NCBI RefSeq assembly: GCF_039530945.1
Contig: NZ_BAAAPC010000001.1
Coordinates: 1 to 64,000, forward strand
Origin: Nocardiopsis_C rhodophaea
GTDB lineage: Bacteria; Actinomycetota; Actinomycetes; Streptosporangiales; Streptosporangiaceae
Direction of reading: 5' to 3'
Length of the DNA stretch: 64,000 nucleotides
Positions 7,604-15,090 of the stretch are shown in pieces; position 1 is the first letter of the stretch, and every line of letters begins with the position of its first letter. The notes beneath the pieces were generated by a model. The model worked only from the letters and a program-made list of their open reading frames with translations, did no database searches and had not been told where the DNA came from. The position numbers and the translations under genes were made by a program.

Positions 7604-9184
7604 ATGGCGTTAACGATGTCCGGCACAACGGGGGCGGCGCATAACAGCCGGGGGATCTTCTGGGGATCTGCCGCGCTCGTACTGCTATTTGTCCTTATGG
7701 GCGCCCTGTTCACCGAGCGCACGACTGCTGTTGCCAATGCCGTCCAAGCGGCGATCGTCGGCAACTTCGGCTGGTTCTACATCCTCGTGGTCGGGGTGTT
7801 CCCCCTGTTCGCCGTCTACCTCCTGGTGAGTCGGCACGGCAGGGTCCGGCTCGGCCCCGACGGTTCGCGTCCCGATTACAGCACTCTGGCCTGGCTGTCC
7901 ATGCTGTACAGCGCGGGACTCGGCATCGGCCTGGTCTTCTACGGGGTGGCCGAGCCGATCGGCATCTACGCCGACCCTCCGCTCGGGCAGGCGGAGACGC
8001 GCCAGGCGGCGCAGGACGCCATGAACCTCGCAATCTTCCACTGGGCCCTGCACCCGTGGGCGCTGTACATCGTGGTGGGCCTGTCCATCGCCTACTTCGG
8101 CTACCGCAAGGGGCTGCCCCTAACCGTCAGCTCCGCCCTCTACCCGCTCCTCGGCGAGCGCGTGCGCGGAGCGCCGGGCAAGGTGATCGACGTCCTCGCC
8201 GTCTTCGGCACGCTGTTCGGGCTGGCCACCTCGCTCGGCCTCGGTGCGGCGCAGATCAACGCCGGGCTGGACTTCGTGGCCAGGGTTCCTTCGTCGATCA
8301 CCAACCAGATCGTCATTATCGCCGTCATCACGTCGGCCTCCACCACCTCCGTGGTCCTGGGGATTCACCGTGGCATCCGCCGTCTGAGCCTGATCACGGT
8401 GGGGCTGACCCTGCTCCTGTTCCTGTTCGTCGTCGTGATGGGCCCCACCATCACGTTCCTCAACGCCACGGTCCAGAACGCCGGGTACTACCTGCAGAAC
8501 ATCGTTGGGACCACCTTCTACGCCGAGGCGTACGCCACCGGGGAGAGCTGGCAGGCGGGATCAACGCTCTTCTACTGGGGTTGGTGGGTCTCATGGTCGC
8601 CGTTCGCCGGCCTGTTCATCGCGCGCATCTCCCGTGGGCGAACCGTTCGGGAATTCATCGCCGGGACGCTGCTGGTGCCCGCCGGGGTGACGGTCGTCTG
8701 GTTCTCGGGCTTCGGCGCTGCCGCTCTCGACCTGCAGCGCGGTGGGGCCGCGGACATCGCGGCGGCCGTGAACGAGGACAGCGCTACAAGCCTGTTCGTC
8801 CTGCTGGAACACCTGCCCTTCACCACGGCGTTGTCGGTGCTGGCCTTGGCGGTCATCGCGCTGTTCTTCGTCACCTCATCGGACTCGGCTTCCTACGTCG
8901 TCGACATCATCACCTCCGGTGGCCGGGACGACGCGCCGATCTGGCGGCGGATCTTCTGGGCTGTGAGCGAGGGCGTTGTGGCCGCGATCCTGCTGCTCGT
9001 GGGCGGTCTGGCCGCTCTCCAGACCGCATCGCTCAGCACCGGCCTGCCGTTCGCCGTGGTACTGATCCTGATGGCCTACTGCCTCGTTCGGGCCCTCCGC
9101 ACCGAAGGAGCTTCCCCGCCCGCCCGACTCGTTGCGGTCCCAGCCGCACACATGGATGGCCGTAGGGCCCCGGTTCCCGACTGA
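7604..9184 (+). CDS. BCCT-family betaine/choline/carnitine transporter
   Basis: A 526-residue membrane protein with about 12 transmembrane segments. The family's Trp-rich signature STLFYWGWWVSWSPFAGLF lies near 325-343, followed by ARISRGRTVREF, and an N-terminal YSAGLGIGLVFYGVAEP block is present. It should take up glycine betaine or a related quaternary amine with sodium or protons for osmoprotection. The C-terminus is short and lacks the long osmosensory extension of BetP-type carriers. ATG 7604 and ATG 7616 (MSGTTG) are both possible, with GGAAAGGG just upstream. It ends convergent with the pentapeptide gene, and no partner enzyme lies nearby. Confidence 0.92.
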   Translation: MALTMSGTTGAAHNSRGIFWGSAALVLLFVLMGALFTERTTAVANAVQAAIVGNFGWFYILVVGVFPLFAVYLLVSRHGRVRLGPDGSRPDYSTLAWLSMLYSAGLGIGLVFYGVAEPIGIYADPPLGQAETRQAAQDAMNLAIFHWALHPWALYIVVGLSIAYFGYRKGLPLTVSSALYPLLGERVRGAPGKVIDVLAVFGTLFGLATSLGLGAAQINAGLDFVARVPSSITNQIVIIAVITSASTTSVVLGIHRGIRRLSLITVGLTLLLFLFVVVMGPTITFLNATVQNAGYYLQNIVGTTFYAEAYATGESWQAGSTLFYWGWWVSWSPFAGLFIARISRGRTVREFIAGTLLVPAGVTVVWFSGFGAAALDLQRGGAADIAAAVNEDSATSLFVLLEHLPFTTALSVLALAVIALFFVTSSDSASYVVDIITSGGRDDAPIWRRIFWAVSEGVVAAILLLVGGLAALQTASLSTGLPFAVVLILMAYCLVRALRTEGASPPARLVAVPAAHMDGRRAPVPD

Positions 9185-9355
9185 TTTACGAGGAGCGGCC
9201 CCCGCCCCCGTCTGCCGACACGTCCCGTGGCCCCCGCCCGGCCTCGCAGACCAGGAGTCCCAGCACTGACCCACACCCCCATCACGATGAGTGCGGTGAC
9301 GGCCTTCATCCCAGTGCCGTCACCGCCCTCGTCCCCGTGCCACGCCCTCCGGCGT

Positions 9356-10177
9356 CTACCAGTGCGCGGGCCGTACGAGGGCAGAGGGCAGTTTGGTCGC
9401 GGCGTCGCCCTTGGCCGCGTTAACTTTGGGCTGGGTCAAAAAGATGCTGCCGGTGAGATCGGCACCGCGCAGGTCGGCGTCGCGGAAGTCAACGCCGATG
9501 AGGTCGGCGGACCGCAGATCGGCCTCGCGGAGGTCGGCCGCGATAAGGAGGGCCCCACGCAGATTGGCACCCCGCAGGTTGGCGCCCTTGAGCTTCGCCC
9601 CCATGAGGTCGGCGCCCCGGTGGTTCTTCTTCTTGCCGGGGACCTCGGCCCTGACCAGTTCACTAGTACGCGACAGCAGCTGATTGACCTCCCCGCGGTG
9701 CGCTTCCACGTCCACCTCGACGAGCTCGTAGGCGCTGCCCCGTGTGAGGCGCTCGGTCTCGTCGAGCATGCGGCGCAGCTCTTCCTGGATCGGACGCGTC
9801 TGCGGCAGCTCCAGCGCTTCGGTCAGGTACCAGAGCAGCTCGTGCAGCAGACGCATGACGGGAAACACGTCGAACATCTGCCGCGCGTTCTGCGGTGCCG
9901 CCCGCCAGTCCTCTCCGCCATAGGTGACCTGCGAGACCTTCTGCCCTGCCCCGAAGCAGTCAAAGACGGTGCAGCCGGAGAAGCCCTTCTCCCGCAGGTT
10001 CGCGTGGATGCCGCATCGGAAATCCGTCCGCAGGTTCGAGCACGGCTGCCCGGCGGCCTTGTCGACGGCGAAATCAGCCGAAGCGGCGAAGGGCAGCGCC
10101 ACACAGCACAGCCCGAAGCAGTTCTCACAGTCAGCCCGCAGGCTGGGACGGCCGGTACCTACGTGACTCGGTGACAA
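9356..10177 (-). CDS. Pentapeptide-repeat protein with Cys-rich N-domain
   Basis: A 273-residue protein. The N-terminal part has a cysteine-rich segment (ADCENCFGLCCVALPFA, then GQPC, FRCGIH, GCTVFDCFGAG), the middle is helical, and about residues 195-255 consist of A(D/N)LRGA-type pentapeptide repeats forming a right-handed beta-helix; a short non-repeat tail follows. TTG 10177 is the proposed start: AGGAG lies ten bases upstream and homologous sequence begins just after it, while the open frame to 10276 has no family-like residues. Function is unknown. Some pentapeptide proteins mimic DNA and protect gyrase, but nothing here proves that. The Cys pattern suggests a metal site. Confidence 0.8.
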   Translation of the reverse strand: MSPSHVGTGRPSLRADCENCFGLCCVALPFAASADFAVDKAAGQPCSNLRTDFRCGIHANLREKGFSGCTVFDCFGAGQKVSQVTYGGEDWRAAPQNARQMFDVFPVMRLLHELLWYLTEALELPQTRPIQEELRRMLDETERLTRGSAYELVEVDVEAHRGEVNQLLSRTSELVRAEVPGKKKNHRGADLMGAKLKGANLRGANLRGALLIAADLREADLRSADLIGVDFRDADLRGADLTGSIFLTQPKVNAAKGDAATKLPSALVRPAHW

Positions 10178-10428
10178 CGCGCGCGTACTCCTGTTACTCG
10201 ACGAGCACCGCTTCCCCCGCCGTGCTCTAGACAACAGTGCATTGTCTCGCACTGACCGGAGTCCCGGCCACGTCATTGGGGAGCGGACACCGAGGCGCGA
10301 GCCGCGTCCAGGCCATGCCCCCGGTGTCGACAGATCCGCGGCAGCCCCGCTGTCGAGGATGTGGGCGAGACGGGCGGTCGGCGTGACGACACCGGTCGTT
10401 GTGCGCGGGGATCCACGGGGCGTCGACC

Positions 10429-10625
10429 TCAGGCGGCGCGGAGGGACGGCCTGGGCACGTGGCGGGTGTCGCGGTCGTCGATCGCGGCACGTCCTCCAGG
10501 CCGCGAACGCGGCAGTCGCAGTCCAGGCCCGGACGCTCGGCGTCGGCGTCGGCGTCGGTCACGCCGACGGCGGCGATAGCGGGATCGAGGAACTCGTACT
10601 CCACGTGCGCGTCCACCTCGCGGGC
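10429..10625 (-). pseudogene. Remnant of a pyridine-nucleotide-disulfide oxidoreductase
   Basis: On the minus strand EYEFLDPAIAAVGVTDADA and RGLEDVPR match the start of the C-terminal dimerisation domain of mercuric-reductase/lipoamide-dehydrogenase-like enzymes (normally xxFTDPEVAxVGLTE). A frameshift then moves the expected RDTR block (AAIDDRDTRH) into another frame. No FAD- or NAD-binding domains remain upstream, so only a decayed fragment is left. Confidence 0.55.
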
Positions 10626-10830
10626 GATGTGCGGCTGGGGAGACGGGGCGCGGCCGTCCGTGCCGGTCTGTGCGCGGGCCAGCACGATACGGGCGCGCGG
10701 CGGCGGGTCCTGGGCGGTCGCGCGCCGCCGTCCCCGCCATCCCAGCTCCGCCTGTTCATCGGCGGTGCGTTCCGATGGCGCGAGCTTGGTCCTGGTCAGG
10801 CCATGGCACAACCGTGGGTGAACCTACGAC

Positions 10831-11152
10831 TTACAACTCGGGAACAGCCTCACCCCGCCACTCGGCGATCGCGCGCTCGTAGCTGTCGAGGGCACGCTCG
10901 ACGACACCGCGGCCCGCGGCGGGCAGCTCCCACCCGCAGACGGTGCGTCGCGGCCGCGGCGGCTGTGGACGCGACGAACGGGCCGCAGGTGCCGCGGAAC
11001 GCGTGGGGGAGCGCCGCGGTCTGCTCGGTGACCGGAAGATGCGTGTGCTCGGCGAAGTACAGCGCGTTATGGCCCCGCTCCTCCAGCGTCCGGGCGAGTG
11101 GCCCAGGGGGCATGGTCGCTGTCGTTGCGAAGACGGAGGCACCGTTCTCCAC
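10831..11152 (-). pseudogene. Collapsed LLM-class (luciferase-like) oxidoreductase
   Basis: The first 60 residues from ATG 11152 (LARTLEERGHNALYFAEHTHLPV, later GTCGPFVASTAAAAATHRLRVG) match the N-terminus of F420-dependent luciferase-like monooxygenases. In another frame the segment LPAAGRGVVERALDSYERA followed by a stop at 10831 resembles the family's C-terminus. The roughly 200-residue TIM-barrel middle is missing and the frames disagree, so this is an internal-deletion pseudogene. Confidence 0.6.
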
Positions 11153-11212
11153 GGTCGTCGATTTTTTCTGCCTGCTGCGGGTGGTCCTTGGGGGCTGAGC
11201 CTCGGCGACCGG

Positions 11213-11353
11213 TCATCCCGACGCCTCGTCGTTGAGCTTGGCCGCGAGGGCCTTCAGGAGCGACCCGGCGCGTTTGTCATCGGGGCCGACCGCGATGAGC
11301 CGGTCGGTGACGTAGGAGACGCCGACCCCCGCGCCGGGCCAGGCGAGATGCGC
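11213..11353 (-). pseudogene. Remnant of beta-lactamase-fold serine hydrolase
   Basis: The frame ending at TGA 11213 reads AGVGVSYVTDRLIAVGPDD and SLLKALAAKL, which resembles the C-terminal strand-helix of class C beta-lactamase/EstB-like hydrolases (GxGFxYVxNRM...DPR...LL). No SxxK or YxN motif can be found upstream in any frame. Confidence 0.4.
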
Positions 11354-12032
11354 AGAGCCGCTGCGGGGGCGGGGGCGCTGGGAGCAGCGGACATTCCACC
11401 CTCCGTCGGCACCACCAGACCCGCGCCCGCAACAGCCACTTCTGGAGACGCCGACTGAAACATCACAAAGTCATGCTGCACCACGAGGCCACCGGCCGCA
11501 TGGCTTGTCTCGGGATGGGCCTGCTCGGCGGAGGTCACCGGCCACAGACTCACCTACGGCATCGATGGATCGCGTTGGGTGGCGTGGCGATCTGGTGTGG
11601 CCGTTCTGGGAGCTTCCGGAGTGACGATGGTTGCCGGTGGCAGTGGTGACTTAGCAGAGCGAGGTGTGGGGCGAGGCGAACGCCGACCCCCACACCTCGG
11701 GGTGGGCAGCGTGACACGCCGCCCGGCATATGTTTTGTATCGGGCGGGTATCAGGGGGCGCTTGGTTGTCCATCGAATCCGCGCACGGTGCCGTGCGAAG
11801 GGACGACAGGGAGCTGGAGTGTCGTGGACCCGGCTGCCCACCGAAGCGTCCCACACCCCGCATGAACTGGTCATTCACGGATGGAAGTACGGTGAGGGGC
11901 GTGGCGCGTGCCCACTGCGCGACGCGGTTGCCACGTCCGATGCCTGCCATATGGTTCCTTTCAGGTCACCGTCTGCGTGTGAACGCACACCGACCTGTGT
12001 CCCACGACCGCCCGACGAGGAGTCATCCTTCC
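11354..12032. other. Decayed or non-coding region before the two-component genes
   Basis: No intact gene. Frames on both strands are low-complexity Arg/Pro/Ala. It holds a 12-bp perfect stem-loop (arms 11660-11671 and 11688-11699, 16-base loop) that may be a terminator. The promoter of the response-regulator operon should lie at its right end, but no clear -35/-10 pair is visible. Confidence 0.45.
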
Positions 12033-12773
12033 GTGTCCTCATCCGCACCGGCCCCGTCCTCTCAGCGGCCTGTTCGTGTGCTGCTGGTGGAGGACGACGA
12101 CCTGATGCGCCGGTCCTTCGCCGTCGCCCTTGAGCGCTACGGGTACCAGGTCACGGCCGCGGCCGACGGGCTGGCGGGGCTGGAGCTTTTCCGCGACGAG
12201 AGCTTCGACCTGCTGATCCTGGACGTGATGCTGCCCGGTCTGGACGGGATCGGCCTGTGCCGCAGGGTCCGGGAGGCCAGCCTGGTGCCGGTCCTGATGA
12301 TGTCCGCGCGCGGCGACGGGCTCGACGTCGTCGCCGGCCTGGAGGCCGGAGCGGACGACTACGTCGTGAAACCCGTGGACACGTTCGTGCTCCTGGCGCG
12401 CATCCGCTCGCTGCTGCGGCGGGCGACCTACGCGCCTGCCCCAGCACCCGGGGCGGCCACCGGCGACGGGTCGCCACCGTCCCAGGGAGAGGTACTGGTC
12501 TTCGGGGACCTGACCATCGATACCGGCGGCCTGGAGGTGTCCGTCTCCGGCAGCCCCGTGGCGCTGACCCCGACCGAACTGAAGCTGCTGCTGGAGTTCG
12601 TCGCCCACCCGGGCATCGTGCTGGAGCGGCACACCCTGCTGCGCGACGTCTGGGACTACGGCTGGGACGGCGACAGCCGGGTCGTGGACCTGTGTGTGCA
12701 GCGACTCCGCAAGAAGCTGGGCCGGGATCGGATCGAGACGGTCCGCGGCTTCGGCTACAAGTTCAGGCGCTGA
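12033..12773 (+). CDS. OmpR-family response regulator
   Basis: A 246-residue protein. The receiver domain (13-125) carries the acidic pocket EDDD (20-23), phospho-acceptor D64 (LLILDVMLPG), and Lys in VVKPVD. A winged-helix DNA-binding domain (about 150-245) contains LTPTELKLLLEF and VDLCVQRLRKKLG and ends at GFGYKFRR. GTG 12033 is the start, with GAGGAG about ten bases upstream; a longer open frame upstream has no homology. The sensor kinase starts five bases after its stop, and an ABC ATPase/FtsX permease follows, so it probably controls that transporter in response to envelope stress, like CseB/MtrA or BceR relatives. Confidence 0.93.
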   Translation: MSSSAPAPSSQRPVRVLLVEDDDLMRRSFAVALERYGYQVTAAADGLAGLELFRDESFDLLILDVMLPGLDGIGLCRRVREASLVPVLMMSARGDGLDVVAGLEAGADDYVVKPVDTFVLLARIRSLLRRATYAPAPAPGAATGDGSPPSQGEVLVFGDLTIDTGGLEVSVSGSPVALTPTELKLLLEFVAHPGIVLERHTLLRDVWDYGWDGDSRVVDLCVQRLRKKLGRDRIETVRGFGYKFRR

Positions 12774-12778
12774 GGCCG

Positions 12779-14050
12779 ATGCGCGCGTTTGATCGGCCTC
12801 GGTTGGCCCGCGTGTCCCTGCGGTGGAAGATCGCCGCGCTGGCCGCGGCCACGGCGTGTCTGGTCGTGGCGGCGGTGGGCGTGCTGGTGCACGTGTGGAC
12901 CGCGCAGGACATCCGGAGCCGGGCTGAAGCACAGGCCTCCAACACCTTGTATTCGGCCATGGACACCTACCGGCGCACCGGAACGCTGGCGGAGGGTGCC
13001 GAGCTCGATCCGGCCGCGCTGCCCGCCGAACTGCGCCATCCGGCCGATGACGACCGGCACACGGCCTACGACGGGCGCGTTGACGGGAACCTGGGGCCGA
13101 GCGTCTGGGCCGCCCAGCGGGTCGGCGACCCGGACAGTCCGGTGCTCGCTGTCCAGGTCAACATGAGCCCGGAGCTCTACGGGCTCCACCGCCTCGATGT
13201 GATCATGGCGGTGGCCTCACTGGTCACACTCGCGGCGGCCACGCCCCTGGCGGTCTACGGGGCCGGGCTGCTCGCCCGCCGACTGCGGCGGGTCTCCGAG
13301 ACGGCGGGCCGGATCTCCGCCGGGGACCTGGATGCCCGGACCGGGCCCACCAAGGGCGGCGACGAGGTAGCCGACATCGCCGCCACCGTCGACCTCATGG
13401 CCGACAGTCTCGCCCAACGGCTGCGCACCGAGCGCCAGTTCACCGCGGACGTGGCCCACGAGCTGCGCACACCCGTCGGCGGTCTGCTGGCCGCCGCCGA
13501 CCTGCTGCCGCCCGGTGAGACGGAGGATCTGCTCCGGGCCCGGGTGCGCGACCTGCGCGGCCTGGTGGAGGACCTGCTGGAGATCTCCCGGCTGGACGCC
13601 GGTGCCGAACAGGCGGTCCGCGCCCATGTCCCGCTCGACTCGGTCGTCTCCGAGGCCGTGGCGCGCACCGGCCTCGACACCGAGGTCGCCGTCATCGACG
13701 CGGCGCACGCGGATACAGCCACGACCGCGCCGACCGTGGAGACCGACCCGCGCCGCCTCGAACGGATCGTCAGCAACCTCGTCGTCAACGCCCACCGGCA
13801 CGGGGGCACTCCGGTGCGAGTCACCGTCGAGGGCCGTACCGTCGTCGTGCGCGACCACGGCCCCGGCTTCCCGCCGGAGCTGCTGCGCGACGGCCCCAGC
13901 CGCTTCCGCACGGGCGCGACGGAGCGCGGCTCGGGCCACGGCCTGGGCCTGACCATCGCCCAGGGCCAGGCCCGCCTCCTCGGCGCCGAACTGCGCCTGG
14001 ACAACGCCCCGGAGGGCGGTGCCGTCGCCACCCTGCACCTGCCGGACTGA
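12779..14050 (+). CDS. Sensor histidine kinase
   Basis: A 423-residue membrane kinase: one transmembrane helix at about 16-40, an extracytoplasmic sensor loop (41-140), a second helix (141-167), HAMP (165-215), the H-box FTADVAHELRTPVGG with H227, N-box VSNLVVNAHRHGG, G1 RDHGPGFP and G2 GHGLGLTIAQGQA. ATG 12779 follows the regulator's stop by five bases, so the two are co-translated. The extracellular domain is not one I recognise. It is expected to phosphorylate the preceding OmpR-type regulator. Confidence 0.93.
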   Translation: MRAFDRPRLARVSLRWKIAALAAATACLVVAAVGVLVHVWTAQDIRSRAEAQASNTLYSAMDTYRRTGTLAEGAELDPAALPAELRHPADDDRHTAYDGRVDGNLGPSVWAAQRVGDPDSPVLAVQVNMSPELYGLHRLDVIMAVASLVTLAAATPLAVYGAGLLARRLRRVSETAGRISAGDLDARTGPTKGGDEVADIAATVDLMADSLAQRLRTERQFTADVAHELRTPVGGLLAAADLLPPGETEDLLRARVRDLRGLVEDLLEISRLDAGAEQAVRAHVPLDSVVSEAVARTGLDTEVAVIDAAHADTATTAPTVETDPRRLERIVSNLVVNAHRHGGTPVRVTVEGRTVVVRDHGPGFPPELLRDGPSRFRTGATERGSGHGLGLTIAQGQARLLGAELRLDNAPEGGAVATLHLPD

Positions 14051-14199
14051 GCGCCCGCCCCTATCGAGAACCACCCGCCCCCGCCCCTACAGAACTGCTA
14101 CGAAGCGGCGCGGAGGCCGATACACGTCGGCCCAGGCCCCGATACATTCCTCGGAGACTCTTCGGAGTGCACCGTTGCACACCCGAAGAGGAGTTCCCT

Positions 14200-14985
14200 G
14201 TGACCGCCGGACCCCTTGCCCAGCACGCGTCGCACCCGACGACCGGCATCGCGGCCGACACCACCGACCTGTCGAAGGTCTACGGCGGCGGAGACACCCG
14301 TGTCACCGCCCTGGACCAGGTCAGCATCGCCTTCCGGGCGGGCGAGTTCACCGCCATCATGGGCCCCTCCGGCTCCGGAAAGTCCACCCTGATGCACTGC
14401 GCCGCCGGTCTCGACTCGCCCAGCTCCGGCTCCGTGCGCGTCGGCACCACCGAACTGAGCAGGCTCAACGACCGGCAGCTCACCGCGCTGCGCCGCGACC
14501 GTATCGGGTTCATCTTCCAGGCGTTCAACCTGCTGCCGACGCTGACCGCGCTGGAGAACATCACGCTGCCGCTGACCATCGCCGGACGCAAGCCCGATCA
14601 GCAGTGGCTGGACCGCGTGGTCTCCATGGTCGGCCTCTCCGGGCGCCTCGACCACCGGCCCGCGCAGCTGTCCGGAGGGCAGCAGCAGCGCGTCGCCGTG
14701 GCCCGCGCCCTGGCCTCCCGCCCCGGGATCATCTTCGGCGACGAGCCCACCGGCAACCTCGACTCCCGCTCCGGGGCCGAGGTCCTCGGCTTCCTGCGCG
14801 ACTCGGTGCGCGAACTCGGCCAGACCGTGGTCATGGTCACCCACGACCCCGTCGCCGCCGGCTACGCCGACCGCGTGGTCTTCCTCGACGACGGCCGTCT
14901 GGTCGACGAGATGGCGCACCCCACCCCGGACCGGGTCCTCGACCTGATGAAGGCCGTCGACACCCGCCGCTCCCGCACCAGCTGA
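14200..14985 (+). CDS. ABC transporter ATPase (MacB/LolD-like)
   Basis: A 261-residue nucleotide-binding subunit: Walker A GPSGSGKST, Q-loop IFQAFNLLP, signature LSGGQQQRVAVARAL, Walker B IIFGDEPTGNLDS and the H-loop VTHDP. The NLDS and FNLLPTLTALEN features are typical of the MacB/LolD/FtsE group that pairs with FtsX permeases. GTG 14200 was chosen because GAGGAG lies seven bases upstream; the in-frame ATG 14167 lacks an SD. The partner permease starts 105 bases downstream. It probably works as a mechanotransmitter or exporter for peptides or lipoproteins rather than as an importer. Confidence 0.92.
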   Translation: MTAGPLAQHASHPTTGIAADTTDLSKVYGGGDTRVTALDQVSIAFRAGEFTAIMGPSGSGKSTLMHCAAGLDSPSSGSVRVGTTELSRLNDRQLTALRRDRIGFIFQAFNLLPTLTALENITLPLTIAGRKPDQQWLDRVVSMVGLSGRLDHRPAQLSGGQQQRVAVARALASRPGIIFGDEPTGNLDSRSGAEVLGFLRDSVRELGQTVVMVTHDPVAAGYADRVVFLDDGRLVDEMAHPTPDRVLDLMKAVDTRRSRTS

Positions 14986-15090
14986 GCCGCACCGGACCGG
15001 CGCCCCGCTCGCATCCGACGGGCCCGGCTCCCAGGCGCCACGCGACCGCGTCGCGCTTCCCTGTACCTTCACGTCCCCGAAAGCCACCCA

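Noticed and set aside
10242..11198. A 318-residue plus-strand frame over the graveyard region
   Set aside because: Arg/Gly-rich without motifs; homology fragments are all on the minus strand.
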